32,694 nucleotides of DNA from Xanthomonas dyei (GTDB taxonomy: Bacteria; Pseudomonadota; Gammaproteobacteria; Xanthomonadales; Xanthomonadaceae), in NCBI RefSeq assembly GCF_002939865.1, contig NZ_MDEE01000046.1, positions 1-32,694 of the forward strand. Direction: 5' to 3'. Below the pieces are notes generated by a model that was not told the origin of the DNA, made no database searches, and saw only the letters and a program-made list of their open reading frames with translations. This document shows positions 16,114 to 22,956 of this stretch, in pieces. The translations under genes and the position numbers were made by a program. Within the stretch, counting starts at the first letter, position 1, and each line of letters begins with the position of its first letter.

Positions 16114-16761
16114 TCAACTGCTTTGCTGATAAGCGGCGTTGTCCTGCTCGGCAAGCAACTGCCGCAGCTGTGCAGCCGAGGCGCGTGGCATCGGCTTTTC
16201 GTCCAATTGCGACAATGGCGCCTGGCGCAAGGCGTCGTAGGGCAACACCGTCAGATCGAAGGTCAGTTCCTCAGCACTGAACAGCCAGACCGGAAAATCG
16301 CCGTTGCGCTCGCGGTCCAGCCGCAGGCGGCGCGTGCGCGCCTCGGCAGGGATGCGGTGTTCTTCCAGAAACCGCTGCACCGCGTCCGGGTCGTCGCTAT
16401 GCAACTGCAATTGCACTGGCGCGTTGGCATCGGCGGTGCCGTCCAGGACCGGGCCGGTCAACCGCGGCTGGAACGGGCTCAGGAATTCCAGTGCATGCAG
16501 GGCCGCTTCGCGGCGTTGGCGCAACCGCGCTGCGTGGTCGGGCCCGGCGAACAGACGCTGGTATTCGCGTAGCGCGTCTTCGATCTCGCGATTGCGCGGC
16601 AGCGATGCGTCGTCGTGGATGCCGAGCCGGCTGGCGGCCTTGAGCTTGGCCTGGTGGAAATCGCGGATACCGCCTTCGGCCATCAATCTGGCTGCCTCGT
16701 GGGCGAGCCGATGACGGCGTTCCCGGGTGCGCGTATCGGCGTGTTGGCGTGCGTGATGCAT
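16114..16761 (-). CDS. Conserved-looking hypothetical protein, possible decayed nucleotidyltransferase fold
   Basis: I do not recognise a named family for this 215-residue cytoplasmic protein. It has no signal peptide, membrane segment or Cys. The first 100 residues are helical and Arg/Ala-rich (AHEAARLMAEGGIRDFHQAK at 20-39). Then comes GPVLDGTADANAPVQLQLHS (103-122), a Ser/Asp-rich turn, FLEEHRIP (131-138), and a strand-like TFDLTVLP (167-174). The order G-x-x-L-x-G-T, alternating hydrophobics, FLxxxxIP and a late DLTV strand resembles minimal nucleotidyltransferases, but the metal-binding Asp pair is not clear, so this is only a guess. Coding evidence: GGGGAG seven bases before ATG 16761, and a composed, non-repetitive protein. 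The ATG lies in a gltA-convergent position. Confidence 0.7.
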   Translation of the reverse strand: MHHARQHADTRTRERRHRLAHEAARLMAEGGIRDFHQAKLKAASRLGIHDDASLPRNREIEDALREYQRLFAGPDHAARLRQRREAALHALEFLSPFQPRLTGPVLDGTADANAPVQLQLHSDDPDAVQRFLEEHRIPAEARTRRLRLDRERNGDFPVWLFSAEELTFDLTVLPYDALRQAPLSQLDEKPMPRASAAQLRQLLAEQDNAAYQQSS

Positions 16762-17256
16762 GACCGGGCTCCCCAGATGAACCTGCGTTCGACTCTACAA
16801 CAGCCACATGAAGACGTGGCGAATGCTGACGTCTTATTCCGCTAAGGCAACGGCGCAGCAGCGCGATGCCGATGCGCTCCGTCTCGCAGTCCACGGCCGA
16901 TGCTTCGGCAGCAATACATCAGCCGTGGGCTGCCACGCTGGCACATCGGCAGGCAAGTCTGTAGCGCGTCGCGATGGCGCATGGTCGAGCAGCTGTTGGG
17001 TTTGGCGCATCGCACGAGATCGGTCAAGGCCGTGCGTGGGTGGCCAAGCTGATGCGTAGCGTGGAGCAGCCAATAGCCTCGTCGCTGTGTCCGGCTTGCC
17101 AAGGATGGCAGCCCGGAATCGACCTGCCTGACGCGTCGCGCCTGGCTACCCCAAGCCTGCTCGCACATCGCGCGGCTGCGTTACTCGCAAAGAAATTAGG
17201 GAATCGGACAGCCAAGCCGTCACGATTCCCCATTTCCCATTTCCGATTCCCCGCCG
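16762..17256. other. Non-coding gap between the hypothetical gene and mrcA
   Basis: These 495 bases hold no gene I can support. Several frames are open for 60-120 codons on both strands, but none has a ribosome binding site or a recognisable protein. The leftmost part is the promoter region of the hypothetical gene (its ribosome binding site is the complement of 16769-16774). The right end carries GGGAATC-type repeats, listed separately. Both flanking genes are on the minus strand, so the gap lies downstream of mrcA and upstream of the hypothetical gene. Confidence 0.6.
17199..17252. repeat. GGGAATCG inverted repeats downstream of mrcA
   Basis: GGGAATCG (17199-17206) is exactly inverted as CGATTCCC (17223-17230), spaced by 16 bases. 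Further related copies follow: CATTTCCCATTTCCGATTCC ends at 17250. The block lies directly downstream of the mrcA stop codon on the minus strand. It matches the heptamers at 13006-13026 and could form a hairpin in the mrcA 3' end, but lacks a clear T run. Confidence 0.6.
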
Positions 17257-19686
17257 TCAGAAGATATCGAACGCCTTCTCGTCCTGCTGTTCCTGCAGGC
17301 CGTAGTCGTAATCCTGCAGGCGATCCAGATCTTCGTTCTTGACCCATTCGACCGCGCCATTGATGGTGGCCTGGGTCATGCCCTCGGGCGGGTCGTTGGC
17401 GGCGATCGGCTTGTCCTTCAGTGCTACGCGCATGTAGTCGATCCAGATCGGCAGTGCGGCCTTGCCGCCGTACTCGCGATAGCCGAGCGAGCGGAAGTCG
17501 TCGCGGCCCACCCACACGGTGGTGGCGTATGGGCCGCCGAAGCCGGAGAACCAGGCGTCGCGGTGGTCGTTGGTCGAGCCGGTCTTGCCGCCCACGTCCT
17601 CGCGTCCCAGCACCTTGGCCGCCGTGCCGGTACCGCGCTGAACCACATCGCGCATCATCGACACCAACTGGTAAGCGGTGCGCGCATCGATGGCACGCGG
17701 CGCGATCTTGGTTTCGGCGCTTGCCGCTGGCGCGGTTTCTGCTGGCGTGGGCGCCGTATCGGTGGCCGGAGCCGCGGGCGGCGTGGCCGGCGCCTGGGCG
17801 CCGAAGTTGAACCCGTCCACTACCTGGCTCACCGGCGCGGCGGTGCCGCCCTGCAAGGCGCAGGTGCGGCAGGCCACCGCTGGCACTTCCTTGAACACCA
17901 CATTGCCGTCGCGGTCTTTCACTTCGTCCACGATCCAGGTGTCCACGCGCGAGCCGCCATTGGCGAACACCGCGTAGCCGCGCGCCACCGACAGCGGCGT
18001 CAGCGACGCGGTGCCCAGCGACATCGACAGGTTGGGCGGCAACTCGGCTTCCTGGAAACCGAACTGGCTGATGTATTTACGTGCAAAATCGACGCCGATC
18101 GCATCCAGCAGGCGCACCGACACCAGGTTGCGCGATTGCACCAGCGCCTCGCGCAGCCGCATCGGGCCGCGGAAGCCGCCGCCATCGTTCTGCGGCGACC
18201 AGGTCTTGCCACGGCGATCGCGGAACACCACCGGCGCATCCAGCACGATCGAGGCCGGGTTGAAGCCCTTCTCGAACGCCGAGGCATACACGAACGGCTT
18301 GAAGCTGGAACCTGGCTGGCGGCGTGCCTGGGTGGCGCGATTGAACTTGTTGCCGGCAAAGCTGAAGCCGCCGACCAGCGCGCGCAGTGCGCCGCTGTTG
18401 GCATCCAGCGAAACCAGCGCCGCCTGGCCGCGCGGCAGCTGGTCGATGATCCATTCGCCGTCCTTCTCGCCAGCGCGGATGCGGGTCAGGTCGCCGCGCG
18501 TCAGCAACTTGGCCGGGGTCTTGTTGGTCCAGCGGCTGGCGCTGGCCGGCAGGGTCAGCTCGGTCTTGTCGCTCTGCACGACGGTGACGCCGCCGTCGGC
18601 ATTGGTGCGCGCCACGATCACTGCGCGCAGGCCGCCCTGGGTAAACGCGCCCGACAGATGCTTGGCCAGTGCCGGCGCATCCGCATCGGCGGCAACATCG
18701 AAATGCTGCTCCACACCGTGCCAGCCGTGGCGGTGGTCGTACAGGCGCAGGCCTTCGGCAATCGCCGCATCGGCACCGGTCTGCAAGGTGGAATCGATGG
18801 TGGTGGTGACGTGGTAGCCCTTGTTGAGTACATCGCCGCCGTATTTGGCGATCATCTCCTGGCGCACCAGTTCGGCCACGTAGGGGGCGTACACCTCGAC
18901 CGGCGGCTCGTGCGGCTTGGCGTGCATCGGCACCGCCTTGGCGGCGTCGGACTCGGCCTGGGTCACGAAGCCCAGGTCGGCCATGCGCTGCAGCACGTAG
19001 TAGTCCCGGCGTTCGCGCGCGCGCTCGGGATTGCTGATCGGATTGCCGCTGGACGGGAACTTGGGGATACCAGCCAGCGAGGCCATCTCGTCCAGGCTCA
19101 ACTCGCTCATCTTCTTGCCGTAGTAGTACTCGGCCGCAGCACCGACGCCGTAGGCGCGGTTGCCGAAGAAGCTCTTGTTGAGATACAGCTCGAAGATCTC
19201 GTCCTTGCTCAGCTCGCTTTCGATCTTGCGCGCCAGCAGGATCTCGGCCAGCTTGCGGGTGTAGCTGTATTCGGAACTGAGGAAGAACTGCCGCGCCACC
19301 TGCTGGGTGATGGTCGAGCCGCCCGGCACGCGCTTGGCGTCGGTACTGGCCAGCAGCCACACCGCGCGGGCGATGCCCTTGTAGTCCACGCCCCCGTGCT
19401 CGTAGAAGCGCGCGTCCTCGGTCGCCAGGAAGGCCTGCTTCAAGCGCAGCGGCACGTCCTTCATCTGGATCGGATAGCGCCGGGTCTCGCCATAGACGGC
19501 CATCAGGCGGCCGTCGCTGGAATAGACGTACATCGGCTCCTGCAGCTCGACCTGCTTGAGCGACTGCACGTCCGGCAACTTCGAGGAAATGGCGTAATAC
19601 AGGCCGCCGGCAGCAATAGCGCCGAGCAGTGCGAGCACAACGAGCGTGGCCAGGATCCAGCCCAGCCAACGGCGAATACGGGGCAT
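17257..19686 (-). CDS. mrcA: Penicillin-binding protein 1A (bifunctional transglycosylase/transpeptidase)
   Basis: This class A PBP of 809 residues polymerises and cross-links peptidoglycan. It has an N-terminal membrane anchor (residues 9-32), then a GT51 transglycosylase domain with the catalytic Glu90 in ATEDARFYEHGGVDYKG and GGSTITQQVARQF (122-134), an OB-like insert (about 330-430), and the transpeptidase domain with Ser460-xx-Lys463 (QPGSSFKPF), Ser518-Arg-Asn and Lys701-Thr-Gly. Between the last two motifs lies an Ala/Pro/Thr-rich stretch (about 629-662), preceded by a Cys pair (ACRTC), in the place where E. coli PBP1A also has an insertion. The frame is open upstream, but ATG 19686 starts the anchor directly; its ribosome binding site is weak. 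It is divergent from pilM, a common arrangement in gammaproteobacteria. Confidence 0.95.
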   Translation of the reverse strand: MPRIRRWLGWILATLVVLALLGAIAAGGLYYAISSKLPDVQSLKQVELQEPMYVYSSDGRLMAVYGETRRYPIQMKDVPLRLKQAFLATEDARFYEHGGVDYKGIARAVWLLASTDAKRVPGGSTITQQVARQFFLSSEYSYTRKLAEILLARKIESELSKDEIFELYLNKSFFGNRAYGVGAAAEYYYGKKMSELSLDEMASLAGIPKFPSSGNPISNPERARERRDYYVLQRMADLGFVTQAESDAAKAVPMHAKPHEPPVEVYAPYVAELVRQEMIAKYGGDVLNKGYHVTTTIDSTLQTGADAAIAEGLRLYDHRHGWHGVEQHFDVAADADAPALAKHLSGAFTQGGLRAVIVARTNADGGVTVVQSDKTELTLPASASRWTNKTPAKLLTRGDLTRIRAGEKDGEWIIDQLPRGQAALVSLDANSGALRALVGGFSFAGNKFNRATQARRQPGSSFKPFVYASAFEKGFNPASIVLDAPVVFRDRRGKTWSPQNDGGGFRGPMRLREALVQSRNLVSVRLLDAIGVDFARKYISQFGFQEAELPPNLSMSLGTASLTPLSVARGYAVFANGGSRVDTWIVDEVKDRDGNVVFKEVPAVACRTCALQGGTAAPVSQVVDGFNFGAQAPATPPAAPATDTAPTPAETAPAASAETKIAPRAIDARTAYQLVSMMRDVVQRGTGTAAKVLGREDVGGKTGSTNDHRDAWFSGFGGPYATTVWVGRDDFRSLGYREYGGKAALPIWIDYMRVALKDKPIAANDPPEGMTQATINGAVEWVKNEDLDRLQDYDYGLQEQQDEKAFDIF

Positions 19687-19824
19687 GTAAGAGAGATTCC
19701 GATTGCAGATTTCTTGGTCACAGAGTATAGATGACGCCGAGTTTGGCTGGGGCCGAACTCTGGGGATCGCAGACGACAGCACTGGGGTCACGTTCGCGAG
19801 GTCATTGCCTTGCGCGTGAAGGGC

Positions 19825-19853
19825 TTGTCAACTGTTAAAATTTGATTATTAAT
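19825..19853 (+). promoter_or_regulatory. Candidate sigma-70-type promoter of the pil operon
   Basis: TTGTCA (19825-19830) and ATTAAT (19848-19853) are spaced 17 bases apart in an AT-rich patch unusual for this genome, about 50 bases before the pilM GTG start. The spacing is optimal and the -10 matches at four positions. The divergent mrcA start is about 140 bases away, so the two promoters share this region. Confidence 0.5.
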
Positions 19854-19901
19854 ACGAGGGCGCAGACATGCGTCCAAGTGCCCGTCGGCAGGGGAGTTAC
19901 C

Positions 19902-20960
19902 GTGGGGCTTTTACCCAAGAGTCAGTCGCCACTCATTGGTGTCGACATCAGTTCTACTGCCGTGAAGCTCTTGCAGCTGTCGCGCAGCGGGAACCGTTTT
20001 CGCGTGGAACATTACGCGGTGGAACCATTGCCGCCGAATGCGGTGGTGGAAAAGAACATCGTCGAAGTGGAGGCGGTGGGCGAAGCCATTCGCCGCGCCA
20101 TCAATCGCTCCGGCAGCAAGGCCAAGAACGCGGCTGCGGCCGTGGCCGGTTCGGCGGTGATCACCAAGTTGATCCCGATGCCGGCCGATCTGGACGACAG
20201 CGATCTGGAAGCTCAGGTCGAACTGGAAGCCACCAATTACATTCCGTACCCGATCGAGGAAGTGAATCTCGATTTCGAGGTGCTCGGCCCGATGCCCAAT
20301 AGCCCGGACATGGTCCAGGTGCTGCTGGCCGCCTCGCGCTCGGAGAATGTGGAGCTGCGCCAATCGGCGCTGGAACTCGGTGGTCTGACCGCCAAGGTGA
20401 TGGACGTGGAGGCCTTCGCGGTCGAAAACGCCTTTGCCCTGGTCGCCAGCGAACTGCCGGTGGCTGCCGATGCGGTGGTCGCCCTGGTCGACATCGGCGC
20501 CACCATGACCACGCTGAGCGTGCTGCGCTCTGGCCGTAGCCTGTATAGCCGCGAACAGGTGTTCGGCGGCAAGCAGCTCACCGACGAAGTGATGCGCCGC
20601 TATGGCCTGACCTACGAAGAGGCCGGCCTGGCCAAGCGTCAGGGCGGCCTGCCGGAGAGCTACGAGGTCGAAGTGCTGGAGCCGTTCAAGGAAGCGACGG
20701 TGCAGCAGATCAGCCGTTTGCTGCAGTTCTTCTATGCGGGCAGCGAGTTCAATCGCGTCGACTGCATCGTGCTGGCCGGCGGTTGCGCCGCGCTGTCGCG
20801 CCTGCCGGAGATGGTGGAAGAGCAGCTGGGCGTGACCACCGTGGTCGCCAACCCGCTTGCGCAGATGACGCTGGGTCCGAAGGTTCAGGCCCATGCGCTG
20901 GCGCTGGATGCGCCTGCATTGATGATTGCCACCGGCCTGGCCCTGAGGAGCTTTGACTGA
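19902..20960 (+). CDS. pilM: Type IV pilus inner-membrane platform protein PilM
   Basis: This is a 352-residue actin-like ATP-binding protein of the pilus alignment complex, on the cytoplasmic face of the inner membrane; it binds the PilN N-terminus. Length matches P. aeruginosa PilM (354). The N-terminal phosphate-1 block is LIGVDISSTAVKLLQLSR, the second nucleotide-binding block VALVDIGATMTTLSVLRSG, and the third VLAGGCAALSRLPEM. The start is GTG 19902, with GGGGAG five bases upstream; the protein then begins MGLLPKSQSPLIGVD as in relatives. The stop overlaps the pilN start by one base (TGATG). It is the first gene of pilMNOPQ. Confidence 0.95.
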   Translation: MGLLPKSQSPLIGVDISSTAVKLLQLSRSGNRFRVEHYAVEPLPPNAVVEKNIVEVEAVGEAIRRAINRSGSKAKNAAAAVAGSAVITKLIPMPADLDDSDLEAQVELEATNYIPYPIEEVNLDFEVLGPMPNSPDMVQVLLAASRSENVELRQSALELGGLTAKVMDVEAFAVENAFALVASELPVAADAVVALVDIGATMTTLSVLRSGRSLYSREQVFGGKQLTDEVMRRYGLTYEEAGLAKRQGGLPESYEVEVLEPFKEATVQQISRLLQFFYAGSEFNRVDCIVLAGGCAALSRLPEMVEEQLGVTTVVANPLAQMTLGPKVQAHALALDAPALMIATGLALRSFD

Positions 20961-21745
20961 TGGCAAGAATCAATCTATTGCCCTGGCGCGCCGAGCGCCG
21001 GAAGGCGCGCGAGCGTGAGTTCTATTCCATGCTCGGCTTCGCCGCGCTCGGCGGCGTGTTGTTGTCGGCGCTGATCTGGTTCTACTACGACGCGCAGATC
21101 AGCGGCCAGACCGAGCGCAATGCGTTCCTGACCGCCGAGATCGACAAGGTCAAGGCGCAGAACGAAGAGATCAAGGAACTCGACAAGAAGAAGGACCGCC
21201 TGCTTGCGCGCAAGAAGGTGATCGAGGAACTGCAGGCCAACCGGTCGCAGATGGTGCACCTGTTCGATTCGCTGGTCCGCACCATTCCCGATGGCGTGGC
21301 GCTGACCAACATCAAGCAGGACGGCGACATCCTGACCCTGGAAGGTCGCTCGCAGTCCAATGCCCGCGTCAGTGCGTACATGCGCAACCTGGAAGGTTCG
21401 GGTTGGATGACCAATCCGGACCTGTCGATCATCGAAGCCAAGAGCCAGGACAAGGCGGCCGGCCAGCCTGCGGCTTCGTCGATGGACACCAAGGCGTTGC
21501 CGTACGTGTTCACGCTGAAGGTCAAGCTGGCCAACCCGAACGAGACTGACAAGAACGGCGCCGCGCCCGCGGTGGTGGATCCGGCTGCGCCGGGTACTGC
21601 CGCACCAAGTGCAACGCCGGCCGGTACGACGCCTGCTGCTCCGGCAGCGGCGCCTGCGCCAGCAACGCCGCCGAGCGCACCTGCAGCTGCACCGCAGGCA
21701 GCGCCGGCGCCTGCCAATCGGCCGCAGGAGGGGGCGGCGTCATGA
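20960..21745 (+). CDS. pilN: Type IV pilus assembly protein PilN
   Basis: This 261-residue bitopic inner-membrane protein of the alignment complex links PilM to the periplasmic PilO. It opens with the conserved cytoplasmic motif ARINLLPWRAERRKARE, which docks into PilM. A transmembrane helix (about residues 23-43), a coiled-coil region (about 50-90, with KAQNEEIKELDKKKDRLLAR) and the ferredoxin-like domain follow. Residues about 196-261 form an Ala/Pro/Thr-rich tail not found in the roughly 200-residue P. aeruginosa protein. The gene overlaps pilM by one base and pilO by four, so translation is probably coupled. Confidence 0.94.
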   Translation: MARINLLPWRAERRKAREREFYSMLGFAALGGVLLSALIWFYYDAQISGQTERNAFLTAEIDKVKAQNEEIKELDKKKDRLLARKKVIEELQANRSQMVHLFDSLVRTIPDGVALTNIKQDGDILTLEGRSQSNARVSAYMRNLEGSGWMTNPDLSIIEAKSQDKAAGQPAASSMDTKALPYVFTLKVKLANPNETDKNGAAPAVVDPAAPGTAAPSATPAGTTPAAPAAAPAPATPPSAPAAAPQAAPAPANRPQEGAAS

Positions 21746-22407
21746 GTAAGAAATCATTCAAGCTCAGCGATCTGGACTTCAACAACATCGGTGGTTGGCC
21801 GCAGCAGGCGCGCATCGTGTTCTGTGTGGTAGTCGGCCTGTTCATTATGGTGTTGGCCTGGTTCCTGTTGATCAGCAGCAAGCGCGACGAACTGGAAGGA
21901 CTGGAAGGCACCGAATCCCAGCTGCGCACCGAGTTCGAGACCCAGCAGGGGCGGGCGGTGAATCTGGAGCCGCTCAAGCAGCAGCTTGCGCAGATGGAAC
22001 AGGTGCTGCAGCAGATGCTGCGTCAGCTGCCCAGCAAGACCGAAATGCCGGATCTGATCATCGATATTTCGCAGACCGCGCTGTCCAGCGGCTTGTCGAA
22101 CGAGTTATTCCAGCCTGGTCCGGAATCGCCGAAGGAGTTCTACGCCGAGAAGCCGATCGCTCTGCGCATGGTGGGCAGTTACCACCAGTTCGGTGCCTTC
22201 GTCAGCGGCGTGGCCTCGCTGCCGCGCGTGGTGATCCTGACCATGCACGACATCAACCTCAAGCCCAGGGATGCCAAGGCCGGCATCACGCCGCGCGGTG
22301 CGCTGGAGCTGTCCGGTACGGTCAAGACCTATCGTTATCTGGACGATGAGGAAATGGCCGAGCAGGAGAAGGCTGCGGCCGACGCTGCGAAGAAGGGCGG
22401 CCAATGA
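21742..22407 (+). CDS. pilO: Type IV pilus assembly protein PilO
   Basis: This is a 221-residue inner-membrane alignment protein that pairs with PilN. It has a short cytoplasmic N-terminus (MSKKSFKLSDLDFNNIGGWP), one transmembrane helix (about residues 29-50, IVFCVVVGLFIMVLAWFLL), a periplasmic coiled coil rich in Glu and Gln (about 53-100) and the ferredoxin-like domain, ending in a Lys/Ala-rich tail. It overlaps pilN and pilP by the sequence ATGA at both ends. The family role is to couple the inner-membrane platform to the PilP-PilQ secretin. Confidence 0.94.
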   Translation: MSKKSFKLSDLDFNNIGGWPQQARIVFCVVVGLFIMVLAWFLLISSKRDELEGLEGTESQLRTEFETQQGRAVNLEPLKQQLAQMEQVLQQMLRQLPSKTEMPDLIIDISQTALSSGLSNELFQPGPESPKEFYAEKPIALRMVGSYHQFGAFVSGVASLPRVVILTMHDINLKPRDAKAGITPRGALELSGTVKTYRYLDDEEMAEQEKAAADAAKKGGQ

Positions 22408-22937
22408 CCATGAAATTGCTCAAGATCCTGTCCTGCATGGCGCTAATTGCAGTATTGCCGGCGTGCACGCGTGGGGTGACCAGTACGCCCGGCGATGCGC
22501 CGAATCTGCAAGCCTGGGTGGCCGAAGTGCGTGCGCGTCCTGCGCCACCGCTGGAGCCGCTGCCGGTGATGCAGCAGTTCGAGACCTTCGAATACTCGGC
22601 GCAAGTGATGCGCGACCCGTTCAGCGATGCCTGGGTCAGCGCGGAAGGCAGCAACGGGACGCGTCCGGACCCGAACCGGCGCAAGGAACCGTTGGAAGCC
22701 TTCCCGCTCGACGCCCTCGACATGGTGGGGACCATTGGAGGCGGCTCGGGTCTGATCGCGCTGGTGATGGCACCGGACAAGGTGACGTACCGGGTGCGGC
22801 CGGGTGTGTATCTGGGACAGAGCGATGGCCGGGTAACCGGGGTCTACGAAGACCGCATCGAGCTGATTGAACTTGTGCCGGACGGTGCGGGTGGATGGCT
22901 TGAACGGCCGGCCGCACTCGCATTGGATGATCAATAA
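22404..22937 (+). CDS. pilP: Type IV pilus assembly lipoprotein PilP
   Basis: This is a 177-residue inner-membrane lipoprotein that bridges PilNO and the secretin PilQ. The lipoprotein signal is clear: a basic N-terminus, a hydrophobic core and the lipobox LPAC, with lipidated Cys21. A disordered linker follows, then the beta-sandwich HR domain with MRDPFSDAW and the block VGTIGGGSGLIALVMAPDKV, VRPGVYLGQSDGRVTGV, typical of PilP. ATG 22404 overlaps the pilO stop; an alternative ATG two codons later is equally possible. The stop is followed by the pilQ leader. Confidence 0.94.
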   Translation: MTMKLLKILSCMALIAVLPACTRGVTSTPGDAPNLQAWVAEVRARPAPPLEPLPVMQQFETFEYSAQVMRDPFSDAWVSAEGSNGTRPDPNRRKEPLEAFPLDALDMVGTIGGGSGLIALVMAPDKVTYRVRPGVYLGQSDGRVTGVYEDRIELIELVPDGAGGWLERPAALALDDQ

Positions 22938-22956
22938 AGTGATAGGGGATAGCACG

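Noticed and set aside
17563..19734. A 723-codon open frame on the plus strand opposite mrcA
   Set aside because: It lies fully antisense to a gene with all PBP1A motifs, is rich in His, Arg, Ala and Gly as expected from a high-GC shadow, and has no recognisable domain or ribosome binding site.
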